Shown: positions 25,098-33,963, counted from the first letter of the stretch. The stretch is 64,000 nucleotides of DNA from Cesiribacter sp. SM1 (GCF_020178975.1 NZ_JAHXBU010000047.1:1-64000), one strand, 5' to 3'. Made by a program: numbers and translations. Notes: generated from the sequence alone by a model not told the origin.

Positions 25098-26060
25098 ATG
25101 GAAAAAAGGCAATTAGGAAATACGGCACTCTACACGGCTCCCATTGTTTTTGGGTGTAATGTGTTGGGCTGGACCCTGGATGAAAAAGAATCTTTCAACA
25201 TACTGGATGAGTTTTTTGACTCCGGTTTTAACACCATCGATACAGCAGATGCTTATTCCCGCTGGGCCCAGGGAAACAAAGGGGGCGAGTCTGAAGCAAT
25301 TATTGGTAAATGGATGAAAGAACATGCCAGGCGGGAACAAGTGACTCTTATCACAAAAGTGGGCTCTGATATGGGCCAGGGCCACAAAGATATTTCAGCA
25401 AAGCATATCCTCAAGGCTGCAGATGATTCGTTAAAAAGGCTGCAAACCGATCACATCGATCTTTACCTTACTCATTGGGATGATGACAGAACCCCTGTGG
25501 AAGAAACCCTGGGCGCATATCAAAAGCTGATTGAGGCAGGAAAAGTACGTTACATTGGTGCCTCCAACCTCTCACCCCAGCGGCTTAAGGCTTCGCTGGA
25601 GGCCAGTAAAAGAGATGGACTTCCGCGCTATGAGGTGTTTCAGCCCGGTTATAACCTCTACGACCGCCGGGATTTTGAAGAGGGTATTGCCTCCCTTTGC
25701 AAAGACGAAGGCCTGGGCGTGATCACCTATTATTCCCTGGCAAGCGGCTTTTTAAGTGGTAAGTACCGCAGTGAAGACGATCTTGACAAGAGCGTTCGTG
25801 GTGGTGGCGTAAAGAAGTACCTCGATGAAAGAGGAAAGCGAGTACTGGCTGCGCTCGATGCTTTAGCGGAACAGCATAAAGTTTCGCAGGCAGCTGTTGC
25901 CCTGGCATGGCTTATAAACAATCCACGGGTAACGGCACCCATAGCCAGTGCCACCAAAAGCAGGCATTTGCAGGCCTTTACAGAAGCTGCCGGGCTGGAG
26001 CTAAGTAAAGCAGATATGGAGCAGCTGGAAAAAGCGTCTGCATATGGTGTAAAGGCATGA
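25098..26060 (+). CDS. Aldo/keto reductase
   Basis: A full-length 320-residue NADPH-dependent oxidoreductase with the (beta/alpha)8 fold. The catalytic tetrad is visible: Asp and Tyr in IDTADAYSRW, Lys in LITKVG, His in YLTHWDDD. The cofactor end reads GASNLSPQRL and, later, IASATKSRHLQ, where the S/K/R pattern contacts NADPH. The subfamily is that of broad-specificity reductases related to YajO/GluTR-like AKRs; the substrate is unknown. The stop codon overlaps the ATG of the MBL-fold gene by 4 bases (ATGA), so both form an operon. Confidence 0.93.
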   Translation: MEKRQLGNTALYTAPIVFGCNVLGWTLDEKESFNILDEFFDSGFNTIDTADAYSRWAQGNKGGESEAIIGKWMKEHARREQVTLITKVGSDMGQGHKDISAKHILKAADDSLKRLQTDHIDLYLTHWDDDRTPVEETLGAYQKLIEAGKVRYIGASNLSPQRLKASLEASKRDGLPRYEVFQPGYNLYDRRDFEEGIASLCKDEGLGVITYYSLASGFLSGKYRSEDDLDKSVRGGGVKKYLDERGKRVLAALDALAEQHKVSQAAVALAWLINNPRVTAPIASATKSRHLQAFTEAAGLELSKADMEQLEKASAYGVKA

Positions 26061-26905
26061 AGAGAAAGAGTCTTGTTCTGATTTACATGGTGCTTACCGG
26101 GCTGTTATGCTGGCCGGTGGGTGCTTTTTCACAAGGCTACAGCACCATCAAAGCACAGGAAGATCTCTATTTTGTAGGCGACCGCACCTTCTCCTGCTTT
26201 TATATTACCGATGCCGGCGTTATTGTGATAGACCCCCTGGATTCTGCCCATGCTGCAGCCACCATGAGTGCCATCAGGCAGCTTACAGATAAGCCGGTGC
26301 GCTATGTTTTCTATAGCCACAACCACTGGGATCACATCAGCGGAGGTAAAATATTTAAAGACCAGGGTGCTAAGTTTATAAGCCACGAGGAGGCTAAAAA
26401 AGAAATCTCCCCCAATCCTGCCGTAATTATGCCAGATAGTACCTGGCGTGGAAATAAGGCACTGTTCAAAACCGGGGGCAAAAGCCTGGAGCTCTACTAC
26501 TTTGGCCGCAACCATGGCAATGGCATGACCGTTTTCCGCTTTCCGGAATACAATGCAGTTTTTATTATAGACCTGGTGGTGCCAGACCGGGTGCTGTACG
26601 CCTACCTGCCCGATGCTTCACCTAAAGACTGGGTGGAAGACCTTAAAAAAATACAGGCGCTGCCCTTCAATACAGTATACATGGCCCACGAACGAGCCAT
26701 TGGCAACCGCAACGATGTTACCCTGGTTCAAAACTATTTCGATGCTCTTTATGCTGCCGTGGAAAAAGAATTAAGCAGTAATACCCCCTTCTTTGAGATT
26801 CCACAAAGGGTAAAGCTGCCCCAATATCAGCACCTGAAAAACTACGATGAGTGGCTGCACATGAATGTATGGCGCATACTCATGGAAAAGTCTATAGGCA
26901 AATAA
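26057..26905 (+). CDS. Secreted MBL-fold metallo-hydrolase
   Basis: The 282-residue protein has a signal peptide (KSLVLIYMVLTGLLCWPVG, cleavage after AFS). The metallo-beta-lactamase fold motif HxHxDH is present as SHNHWDHISGG, the third-site region as YYFGRNHGNGMTVF, and the bridging Asp as VFIIDLVVP; the last His is probably in YMAHERAIG. This pattern fits a binuclear zinc hydrolase of the periplasm, but the sequence does not show whether it acts on lactams, lactones or phosphoesters. It is translationally coupled to the aldo/keto reductase upstream. Confidence 0.88.
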   Translation: MKRKSLVLIYMVLTGLLCWPVGAFSQGYSTIKAQEDLYFVGDRTFSCFYITDAGVIVIDPLDSAHAAATMSAIRQLTDKPVRYVFYSHNHWDHISGGKIFKDQGAKFISHEEAKKEISPNPAVIMPDSTWRGNKALFKTGGKSLELYYFGRNHGNGMTVFRFPEYNAVFIIDLVVPDRVLYAYLPDASPKDWVEDLKKIQALPFNTVYMAHERAIGNRNDVTLVQNYFDALYAAVEKELSSNTPFFEIPQRVKLPQYQHLKNYDEWLHMNVWRILMEKSIGK

Positions 26906-27075
26906 GCCGGATAAAACTGCCCGGAGGTGCCCCTTTGGGCCTAAACTGAAAGCTGCTGCTGGCCCTGCAGCGCTTTGTTAGTCTCCCGGCAAACTATTAT
27001 CTTTCATCGCCAGCCTGCTGCAAATCCTGTAGCGCTGGCCCTCTTACTAATATGAAATCGGACTTAACGATCAGT

Positions 27076-28635
27076 ATGAAGAAATCAGCACTTTTTTTAA
27101 TTCCCATCCTGCTCTTTTGCCAGGTTCTGTATGCGCAGACCAAGCCCGCCAGGCTAGATCTTAAAAAGCTGGATAAGTACTACGAGCAGGTGGTGCAGGA
27201 CTGGGAAATCCCCGGCATGACCGTAGGCATTGTACAGGATGGTAAGCTTGTTTTCAGCAAAGGCTATGGTGTTAAAGAAGCAGGCAAGTCAGAAAGGCCT
27301 GATGGCAACACACTCTATGCCATTGCCTCTAATTCAAAAGCATTTACCTCGGCCATTATCGCCATGCTGGTGCAGGAGGGCAAACTCTCCTGGAACGATA
27401 AGGTGCAGCAACACCTGCCTTATTTTGAGCTTTATGATCCCTACATCAGCCAGCAGGTAACCATTCGCGATCTGCTTAGCCACCGCGTGGGGCTGGGTAC
27501 TTTCAGCGGAGACTTTATCTGGTACAAGTCAGAACTTTCTGCCGAAGAAATGATCAAAAGAGTGAAATACCTGCCCCAGTCGTACGATTTCAGGGCGGGC
27601 TTTGGCTACTCCAACTTAATGTACATTACCGCAGGAGAGATCATAGCAAAAGTAACAGGCAAAAGCTGGGGCGAGAATGTAAGGGAACGGATACTGGAGC
27701 CGCTGGGTATGGACCGCACCATTACCAGTATTTCCGGGCTGGAAGAAAAGGGAAACTACGCAATTCCACATGCCATGCCCGATGGCAAAACCAACGTACC
27801 CATCTCCTGGGTAGACTGGGAAACAGTAGGCGCCACAGGGGGCATTATCTCCAGTGTGAATGATGTTGCCAAATGGATGATCTTTAACCTGAATCATGGC
27901 ATCTGGCAGGGAGACACCCTGCTTACCAAAGCATCCAGAAACCTGATCTGGACCCCACATAATAATTTTACTGTAGACCATACCACCATGTATAACTTCA
28001 ACCAGAATTTCCATGCTTACGGGCTTGGCTGGTTTATGAATGATTATCATGGAAACCTTCGGGTATGGCATACCGGTGGCTACGATGGCATGATTACCGC
28101 AGTAACCCTCCTGCCCGATAATAATGCTGGTGTAGTGGTACTAACCAACGGGCCTAAGAGCCCTATCGGAGCTGTTACCAATCAAACCCTGGATGCGCTG
28201 CTGGGCATTAAAGGAAAAGACTGGTCGGCAGATATGCTGCCCAGGACCAACAAACGCCTGCAGGCAGATACCCGAATCGAAGACATTAAAAAGAAGCGTA
28301 TAGCCAACACAAAACCTTCGCTGCCGCTGCAGGCCTATACCGGCACCTATCATGCTGATATTTACGGAAACATAGTGGTGCGACAGGAAAATGGTGAGCT
28401 CAAGCTGGCGTTTGAGCATTCGCCGGATTTATCGGCAAGCCTTTCGCACTGGCATTACGATGTGTGGGAGATCAAGTGGGACCAGCCGCATGCCTGGTTT
28501 ACCTTTGGTACTCTTAAATTCACTACTGATAATAACATGGAAGTTAGCGGGCTGGAATTTGAAGTGCCCAACGACGATATCTTTTTTGAAGAGCTGAAGC
28601 CCAAAAAGGTAAAAACCGAAGTGGCGCAACAGTAA
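27076..28635 (+). CDS. Secreted serine hydrolase, class C beta-lactamase / penicillin-binding fold
   Basis: I chose the ATG at 27076 (MKKSALFLIPILLFCQVLYA, signal peptide), giving 519 residues; an ATG 24 bases earlier is possible. The catalytic domain has S85-N-S-K88 (AIASNSKAFT), Y-S-N (FGYSNLMY) and H-T-G (VWHTGGYDG), the three marks of the class C beta-lactamase/DD-peptidase/esterase family. The last ~110 residues form a separate DUF3471-like beta domain (AYTGTYHADIYGNIVVRQEN). Many members hydrolyse D-amino-acid peptides or esters rather than beta-lactams. A terminator follows at 28652. Confidence 0.9.
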   Translation: MKKSALFLIPILLFCQVLYAQTKPARLDLKKLDKYYEQVVQDWEIPGMTVGIVQDGKLVFSKGYGVKEAGKSERPDGNTLYAIASNSKAFTSAIIAMLVQEGKLSWNDKVQQHLPYFELYDPYISQQVTIRDLLSHRVGLGTFSGDFIWYKSELSAEEMIKRVKYLPQSYDFRAGFGYSNLMYITAGEIIAKVTGKSWGENVRERILEPLGMDRTITSISGLEEKGNYAIPHAMPDGKTNVPISWVDWETVGATGGIISSVNDVAKWMIFNLNHGIWQGDTLLTKASRNLIWTPHNNFTVDHTTMYNFNQNFHAYGLGWFMNDYHGNLRVWHTGGYDGMITAVTLLPDNNAGVVVLTNGPKSPIGAVTNQTLDALLGIKGKDWSADMLPRTNKRLQADTRIEDIKKKRIANTKPSLPLQAYTGTYHADIYGNIVVRQENGELKLAFEHSPDLSASLSHWHYDVWEIKWDQPHAWFTFGTLKFTTDNNMEVSGLEFEVPNDDIFFEELKPKKVKTEVAQQ

Positions 28636-28651
28636 GTGTGCAAAGCTGATC

Positions 28652-28698
28652 AGGCCTGTCATCTATAGCCTCCGTGCTGCCGGTGACAGGCCTTTTTT
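28652..28698 (+). terminator. Rho-independent terminator of the serine hydrolase
   Basis: AGGCCTGTCA and TGACAGGCCT form a perfect 10-bp stem around a 22-base loop, followed by TTTTTTG. Confidence 0.8.
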
Positions 28699-28736
28699 GT
28701 TCCTTAGGGTATGGGCAGTTTTACAAAATGCTCCAT

Positions 28737-29219
28737 CTACCCATGCAGGCCCAGCAGCCGGAGCACCACCAGCAGCTGGCCGTTGTGGTAAGCATTATGT
28801 TCTATAATGAGCATGGCCTCGCGCAGCAGCGTTTGCCCCGAGCCGAAAGAGAACGGCTCAAACAGATCGTTGGCGGGATTAAGCAAATACTGGCAAAACT
28901 CATCCCTTTCCCGAAAGTAATCTTCTTTTAGCTGCTGCCACGCCTCCGGGCTTTGTGGTGCCTTTTCCTGTGGCCAGTAGCCTTCCGGCCATTTTGGTGA
29001 TTCGTACTCCGGATCCTGCGAAAACTGTATGATGTCGTGCTGTGCCAGGCGCATGTGGTAAAACAGCTGGTAGAAAGAATAAGGAAGGCCATTGGGCACC
29101 GAACCCAGCTGCTGGTACTCAATTTTATTTACGGCTTCATCTACCGTCATAAACGCTTCACCACCTTTCAGGTGTTTTACCAGCTGCTCCCTTAGCTTTT
29201 TGTCAGCGTGCTTATCCAT
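28737..29219 (-). CDS. DinB-family protein
   Basis: A 160-residue four-helix-bundle protein. Metal-ligand histidines typical of DinB/YfiT are seen in QLFYHMRLAQHDI (helix 2, about residues 52-62) and IEHNAYHNGQLLVV (helix 4, about residues 138-151). These proteins bind a divalent metal, and some relatives are thiol-dependent transferases; the activity of this one is unknown. It begins 13 bases after the methyltransferase stop codon on the same strand, so the two are likely co-transcribed. Confidence 0.88.
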   Translation of the reverse strand: MDKHADKKLREQLVKHLKGGEAFMTVDEAVNKIEYQQLGSVPNGLPYSFYQLFYHMRLAQHDIIQFSQDPEYESPKWPEGYWPQEKAPQSPEAWQQLKEDYFRERDEFCQYLLNPANDLFEPFSFGSGQTLLREAMLIIEHNAYHNGQLLVVLRLLGLHG

Positions 29220-29232
29220 AACTGTTTAGTTT

Positions 29233-30135
29233 TTATTCGCTTTGTTTAACCCCTGATATCAGGTACATAATAGCGCCACCGGCAGAGTGGTACTCTTTAT
29301 CTTCTATGGCTTCCTGCATACGGTTGCCGCTGCTGCCATAATGAGCCCGGTAGTCCTCATAAAACTGGAGGTACTCCTCACCAAAGGCCCTGAAAAAGTC
29401 ATAATCGCTGTACTGGGTGCCCTGCCAGGCGCTGCCACTGCTCCACTGCTTCAGGGCTGCCTGCTGCTCCTGTGTATTGTAGGGTGGGTACATGGGAATG
29501 GCTTTGTCCGATAAGCGCACCTCTATGTCCTGCAGGCCGGCTTCGGCCATCATGCCGGGCACCAGGTCACCAACGGAATTATCGCCCTGGCCCAGCCGCT
29601 TTTTGCCGCGCTCGCAAATCAGGGCATATTTTACATGGTCCAGTACCTCCTCTATATCGTCGGTGGCAGAGAGTGAGTTTTTAATGAGTGTCTGCACCAG
29701 GTTGTTGGGCTCGGCACAAAGTAAAGTACCGCCCGGCTTCAGTACGCGTTTCATTTCGGCAATGGCCCTTTTAGGGTTGGGTACATGAATGAGCAGGGTC
29801 TGGCAGGTAACCATATCGAAGCTGTTATCAGCAAAAGGCAGGGCCTGCGCATTGCCCTCCACTGCCTCAAAGGCTGCCTGGTGGTAGTGAAAGTAGGCGC
29901 GGATTTCAGGGTCTTCGGCTGCCCATTTAGTATCATTGTCAATACCGGTAACATAAGCGGGCTTTGCCAGGTACGGCACCAGCAGCTTGCTCCAGTGGCA
30001 CTGGCCGCAGCCAACATCCAGCAGGCTGTGGTGCTGCGCCAGGTTCAGGCGTTTGGCCATCAGGTTCAGAAAACCCTTGTTCCACCAGAAATTGCGGTAC
30101 TCGCCAAAATAATTCTCTGAATGCCCCTGCGCCAT
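29233..30135 (-). CDS. Class I SAM-dependent methyltransferase
   Basis: A 300-residue Rossmann-fold methyltransferase. Motif I, the SAM-binding loop, is HSLLDVGCGQCHWSKLL at about residues 37-53; the acidic residue ending strand 2 is in VTGIDNDTKWA; motif IV is FDMVTCQTLLIHVPNP, followed by AIAEMKRVLKPGGTLLCAEP (motif VI). This matches the Methyltransf_11/25 group. The acceptor substrate cannot be predicted; the C-terminal 100 residues have no known relation. The gene heads an operon with DinB. Confidence 0.9.
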   Translation of the reverse strand: MAQGHSENYFGEYRNFWWNKGFLNLMAKRLNLAQHHSLLDVGCGQCHWSKLLVPYLAKPAYVTGIDNDTKWAAEDPEIRAYFHYHQAAFEAVEGNAQALPFADNSFDMVTCQTLLIHVPNPKRAIAEMKRVLKPGGTLLCAEPNNLVQTLIKNSLSATDDIEEVLDHVKYALICERGKKRLGQGDNSVGDLVPGMMAEAGLQDIEVRLSDKAIPMYPPYNTQEQQAALKQWSSGSAWQGTQYSDYDFFRAFGEEYLQFYEDYRAHYGSSGNRMQEAIEDKEYHSAGGAIMYLISGVKQSE

Positions 30136-30513
30136 TGTTAGTATCCTCGTGTCTGTTTATTTGTTCAATGCTGCTATAAAGGTACGAAAGCAAGCGTGCT
30201 GTGGTTAGATTACCGGCCCTGGTACTGGAAAATGTTTAAGGGATTTGCCCTGGAGTAGGCGCTTACGGCTGCTTATGACCTGCCGTATCAGGTAGTTTGC
30301 TTTTTAAACCAGTATCCATTAAATCCGGCGGGAGGCAAGGCGTGTAGCACTATAGTAAGGCCAGCTGGAGCTGCTCCATAAAAGAGGGTATATGGTATTT
30401 TATTTTTCTGCTAAATCTTACCCGGGCATGTATATTCCTGAACATCTATGCATTTAGCAATAGAATGGGTGGTTACTTTGGTGGTCTTTAGTGTAAAAAA
30501 TCAAGACAGTCTG
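30136..30513. other. Intergenic region, no supported gene
   Basis: The 378 bases separate the divergent methyltransferase and GAF-sensor genes and should hold both promoters. No clear TTTG/TAnnTTTG pair, palindrome or small gene stands out. Confidence 0.4.
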
Positions 30514-31899
30514 ATGAATATAACTTTTGATAAGTTTTGGAAAATGGGTGTTAAGCCCGAAATGCCCCAGTACCTGAAAAATAAGGTGCAGACCAGCAAC
30601 ATTGTGTGTGTTTCCCTGATGTTTATTGCGCTGGTTTACTGGGTGGTAAGTGTGGTTTTTCATCCAGAGCTGACTTTCATTCCCCTGATAGGAGTGTTCG
30701 TTATTTTGGGTGCCGGGGCACTGAATTTCTTTGGCGCTATCACCTTCAGCAGGTTTATATTGAGCACCGTACCCACGGCACTGGCAATATTGTACCAGGC
30801 CTACCTGGTGAAAGCGGATGGGGAACCCCTGGTAGGAACCATGTTACTGGCCCTTAGCTTTTCTGCCATTTCTTTCATTTTATTTGATTTGCGCGAAGGC
30901 AGCCATGTGTACCTTCCATCTGTAGTATGTTTTTTGCTTATTGCCTGTTTTCCTTACCTGCGCAATGTGCTGGAGCTGCCTATAGATGATACACTGTACA
31001 GAAGCGGAATTCTGTACCACATGACAGTGGCCATAGCATTTGCACTTAACTTTGTAAATGTGGTAGTACTGGCCTATGTGAATTTACTTTCCGACAAGCA
31101 ATCCGAAGTTTTATTATCAAAAGCAGAGGAGCAGCGTCTGGAGATGCAGCACAAGGAAGAGGAACTGCATAAAAACCTTGAGGAACTGCAGAAAGCGCAG
31201 GAGGAAGAGCGCAGGCGAGCATGGGCTTCGGAAGGATTTTCGCGTTTTGGAGCCGTTTTGCGCAGGCATGATGGAGAGCAGCACTTATATGACACCCTGT
31301 TGGCATCATTGATCAAATACATTGGCGTAAACCAGGGCGGGCTGTACCTGGCAGAGGGCGAGGGGAAGGAAGTGCAGCTGGTTTTGCGCAGCGCCTATGC
31401 CTACGACCGTAAAAAATACCGTAACCACCAGGTTGCTCCCGGGCAAGGCCTGCTGGGGCAGTGTTACCTGGAGCGTGACTATACCTACCTTACTAAAATT
31501 CCGCAGAATTATGTATCTATCACCTCAGGCCTGGGCGATGCAACGCCATCAGCACTTTTGCTGGTGCCCCTCTTATATGAGGAGGAAGTGATGGGCGTGC
31601 TGGAACTGGCTTCCTTTAAGCCCTTTCCGCCACACGTTATAGATTTCCTGATGAAGCTGGGCAATGATATTGCCGCAACCGTGCATGCTAACAGGATCAA
31701 CAGCTTAACACAGCAGTTGCTGGAGCAGGCACAGGAGCAGACTGAAATGATGCGTGCCCAGGAAGAAGAAATGCGGCAGAACATGGAGGAGCTCAATGCC
31801 ACCCAGGAAGAGCTGCAGCGTAAAGAACGCGAGTACATGCGACAGATCGCAGAGCTGGAAGAACGTATGCAGACCCAGTCAGTGCCGAGGTTTAATTAG
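30514..31899 (+). CDS. Membrane GAF-domain sensor protein without output domain
   Basis: The ATG at 30514 gives MNITFDKFWKMGVKPEMPQ and 461 residues; the extension to 30448 lacks support. After an N-terminal motif FWKMGVKPE come about six membrane helices (to residue ~190), similar in layout to the hybrid kinase at 10134. A Glu/Lys-rich coiled coil (~195-240), a GAF domain (~250-400: LASLIKYIGVNQGGLYLAEG, GQGLLGQCYLERDYTYL, LLVPLLYEEEVMGVLELAS) and a C-terminal coiled coil (MRAQEEEMRQNMEELNATQE) follow. No kinase, cyclase or receiver domain is present; it may signal through partners. A heptad repeat array begins at the base after the stop codon. Confidence 0.85.
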   Translation: MNITFDKFWKMGVKPEMPQYLKNKVQTSNIVCVSLMFIALVYWVVSVVFHPELTFIPLIGVFVILGAGALNFFGAITFSRFILSTVPTALAILYQAYLVKADGEPLVGTMLLALSFSAISFILFDLREGSHVYLPSVVCFLLIACFPYLRNVLELPIDDTLYRSGILYHMTVAIAFALNFVNVVVLAYVNLLSDKQSEVLLSKAEEQRLEMQHKEEELHKNLEELQKAQEEERRRAWASEGFSRFGAVLRRHDGEQHLYDTLLASLIKYIGVNQGGLYLAEGEGKEVQLVLRSAYAYDRKKYRNHQVAPGQGLLGQCYLERDYTYLTKIPQNYVSITSGLGDATPSALLLVPLLYEEEVMGVLELASFKPFPPHVIDFLMKLGNDIAATVHANRINSLTQQLLEQAQEQTEMMRAQEEEMRQNMEELNATQEELQRKEREYMRQIAELEERMQTQSVPRFN

Positions 31900-31941
31900 G
31901 GCATCGGGTATGAGGCATCAGGTACTAAGCATGAGGCATCG
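31900..31941 (+). repeat. Heptanucleotide tandem array A, left arm
   Basis: Six degenerate 7-mers in perfect phase start directly after the TAG stop codon: GGCATCG, GGTATGA, GGCATCA, GGTACTA, AGCATGA, GGCATCG. The consensus GGYATSR is the same as in the array at 41301. Confidence 0.85.
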
Positions 31942-31996
31942 GTAGCTACAGCCGACTGATCAGTATCAACTAACCTATTAAGTGCATCTTATTAAT

Positions 31997-32033
31997 AAAA
32001 AAAGAAGCAGCCCATCAGCTGCTTCTTTTTTTT
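31997..32033. terminator. Bidirectional terminator between convergent genes
   Basis: AAGAAGCAGC and GCTGCTTCTT form a perfect 10-bp stem, loop CCATCA, flanked by A-runs on the left and eight T on the right, so it can stop transcription from both the GAF gene and the DUF4293 gene. It lies between the two arms of repeat locus A. Confidence 0.9.
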
Positions 32034-32040
32034 CTACGAT

Positions 32041-32089
32041 CTATCGATGATTGTCTATCATCTAACTTCTATCTTCTTGCTTCTACTTT
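32041..32089 (-). repeat. Heptanucleotide tandem array A, right arm
   Basis: Seven 7-mers in register on the plus strand: CTATCGA, TGATTGT, CTATCAT, CTAACTT, CTATCTT, CTTGCTT, CTACTTT. Read on the minus strand they are purine-rich and start 6 bases after the stop codon of the DUF4293 gene, so the arm mirrors the array at 31900. Confidence 0.8.
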
Positions 32090-32095
32090 AAACCC

Positions 32096-32596
32096 CTACC
32101 TGAACCTGTCGGCGGAGCGAACGAGCAGCTCGTCGCGGCGGATAAAGCGGTTTGCCAGCAGGTTGAATACAAGGGCTACCGCTGGTAGCCAGAAGCCAGT
32201 CATGTAGTGGCCTTCGCCCTCGGCATTCGTAATCAGTTTATCGCCCTGGAAGGTGGCGATGGTGCAGGCAATCAGGGTACCACCAATAAGCAGCGCATTA
32301 AGCGCTCCTAACTTAATCTGCAGCAGGCGGTTGCGGTACTGGAAAATAGCAAACAGCGCTACCACTACAGAAAGGCCGGCCAGCAGGGCAATATACCAGA
32401 GGCTGCTGGTGGAAAGTACTTCTGTTTGTACAGCAGTATCGGTACCGGTAAAGGTGTAGTGGGTAAGCTGGTAGGCATCTACCTGCACAGCCTGGCTTTG
32501 GGCTAAGCTAATTTTTTCCCATACCGGAAAACCAAACATAAGGCCCATGCACAGGGCCGTGAGGAGTAGAAATATGGTTTGAACCCGTTGTATCAT
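32096..32596 (-). CDS. DUF4293 membrane protein
   Basis: A 166-residue integral membrane protein with four helices: residues ~5-25 (TIFLLLTALCMGLMFGFPVW), ~68-88, ~95-115 and ~135-152. The N-terminal start MIQRVQTIFLLL and the length are typical of DUF4293, a family almost confined to Bacteroidota. A periplasmic loop of about 40 residues follows the first helix. No function has been assigned to the family. It is monocistronic and convergent with the GAF sensor. Confidence 0.85.
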   Translation of the reverse strand: MIQRVQTIFLLLTALCMGLMFGFPVWEKISLAQSQAVQVDAYQLTHYTFTGTDTAVQTEVLSTSSLWYIALLAGLSVVVALFAIFQYRNRLLQIKLGALNALLIGGTLIACTIATFQGDKLITNAEGEGHYMTGFWLPAVALVFNLLANRFIRRDELLVRSADRFR

Positions 32597-32674
32597 CTTT
32601 TGTATCTGGTTAACTTGCGCGAAGGTAATCCTTTTTTAGGATAAAGGAAACCGGCTAAAAACCACTTTTTAAAC

Positions 32675-33871
32675 ATGGAAAGCGCATTTGTTCTAGATAT
32701 TATCCGTACACCGGTAGGCAAATTCGGAGGAGCTTTATCCACTGTTCGCCCCGACGACCTGGCCGCAGACGTAATTCAGAAGCTGCTGGAGCGTAATAAA
32801 AACTTGCCCAAAGCGGTACTGGAAGAGGTAATATTGGGTGCAGCCAACCAGGCCGGCGAAGATAACCGCAACGTTGCCCGCATGGCAGCACTCATGGCAG
32901 GTTTGCCTGTTGAGGTGTGCGGCGTAACGGTTAACCGCCTGTGCGCTTCCGGCCTGCAATCAATCATTGATGCATCACGCGCTCTGAAGCTGGGTGATGG
33001 TGCAGCGTATGTGGCAGGCGGCGTAGAAAGCATGACACGCGCGCCCTTTGTACTTAGTAAGGCCGATGCTGCCTGGGGCCGCAGCCAGGAGCTGTACGAT
33101 ACCACCATTGGCTGGCGCTTTACAAACCCCAGGCTTTCTGAAGAGTACCACCCCTTTACCATGGGCGAAACAGCCGAGAACGTAGCCGAACGCTGGGGCA
33201 TCAGCCGCGAAGAGCAGGATAGCTTTGCGCACGAAAGCCAGCGGAAGTGGAAAGAAGCCCATGAAGCCGGCAAGTTCAGGGCGGAAATTGTGCCGGTTGA
33301 GGTGCCCCAGCCAAAAAATACCAGCCTTACGTTTGATACAGATGAACACCCGCGCTTCTCCAGTCCGGAGAAGCTGGCAACGCTGAAGCCTGCCTTTAAG
33401 GCAGGGGGTACCGTTACGGCAGGCAACGCCTCTGGCATTAACGATGGTGCTGCTGCTGCACTGCTGGTGAATGAAGCCACACTGAAGCAACATAACCTAA
33501 AACCGATGGCCAGGGTAGTATCAGCAGCCGTAGCTGGAGTAGACCCTGCCCATATGGGTATCGGCCCGGTGCCGGCAACCCAAAAAGCCCTGAAGCGTGC
33601 GGGCTTAAGCATCAAAGACATCGGGCTGGTAGAGCTGAATGAGGCATTTGCCGCACAGGCCCTGGCCTGCATGCGCGATCTGGAGCTAGATCCTAAAATT
33701 GTAAATGTGAACGGCGGCTCCATTGCCATTGGTCACCCGCTGGGCGCCAGCGGTACCCGCATCTCTGCCACGCTGCTGCACGAAATGAAACGCCGCAACA
33801 CCCGCTACGGCCTTGCCACCATGTGCGTAGGTGTAGGCCAGGGCGCTGCCGTTATTTTTGAACTGGTTTAA
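32675..33871 (+). CDS. Thiolase (acetyl-CoA C-acyltransferase; PcaF-like)
   Basis: A full-length 398-residue degradative thiolase. The acyl-accepting cysteine is Cys90 in [10 protein letters not shown], the catalytic His is in [14 protein letters not shown], and the second Cys in [10 protein letters not shown]. The segment [14 protein letters not shown] is characteristic of 3-oxoadipyl-CoA thiolases (PcaF/PaaJ), while the rest also fits FadA/acetyl-CoA acetyltransferase, so the choice between beta-ketoadipate and fatty-acid breakdown is open. No other genes of either pathway are adjacent, so it may be a general thiolase. A heptad array starts at the base after its stop. Confidence 0.92.
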   Translation: MESAFVLDIIRTPVGKFGGALSTVRPDDLAADVIQKLLERNKNLPKAVLEEVILGAANQAGEDNRNVARMAALMAGLPVEVCGVTVNRLCASGLQSIIDASRALKLGDGAAYVAGGVESMTRAPFVLSKADAAWGRSQELYDTTIGWRFTNPRLSEEYHPFTMGETAENVAERWGISREEQDSFAHESQRKWKEAHEAGKFRAEIVPVEVPQPKNTSLTFDTDEHPRFSSPEKLATLKPAFKAGGTVTAGNASGINDGAAAALLVNEATLKQHNLKPMARVVSAAVAGVDPAHMGIGPVPATQKALKRAGLSIKDIGLVELNEAFAAQALACMRDLELDPKIVNVNGGSIAIGHPLGASGTRISATLLHEMKRRNTRYGLATMCVGVGQGAAVIFELV

Positions 33872-33955
33872 ACTTGTATATGGTATATTGTATATTGACA
33901 GGAGCCTGCAATACAAGCTGTACCATATACTCAATACCCACTACTCAATACTAAA
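33872..33955. repeat. Heptanucleotide tandem array B
   Basis: Twelve consecutive 7-mers run in register from the base after the thiolase stop codon: ACTTGTA, TATGGTA, TATTGTA, TATTGAC at the left; AGGAGCC, TGCAATA, CAAGCTG in the centre; TACCATA, TACTCAA, TACCCAC, TACTCAA, TACTAAA at the right. The right arm contains reverse complements of left units (TATGGTA/TACCATA). The array occupies nearly all of the gap to the truA start. Confidence 0.8.
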
Positions 33956-33963
33956 ACACCCTT

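Noticed and set aside
32776-33729. 317-codon frame on the minus strand
   Set aside because: Antisense to the thiolase; product is Ser/Ala-rich without any domain.
31900-33955. CRISPR array as an explanation for the spaced short repeats
   Set aside because: Units are 7 bases, contiguous and degenerate; there are no conserved 24-40 base repeats, no spacers and no cas genes.
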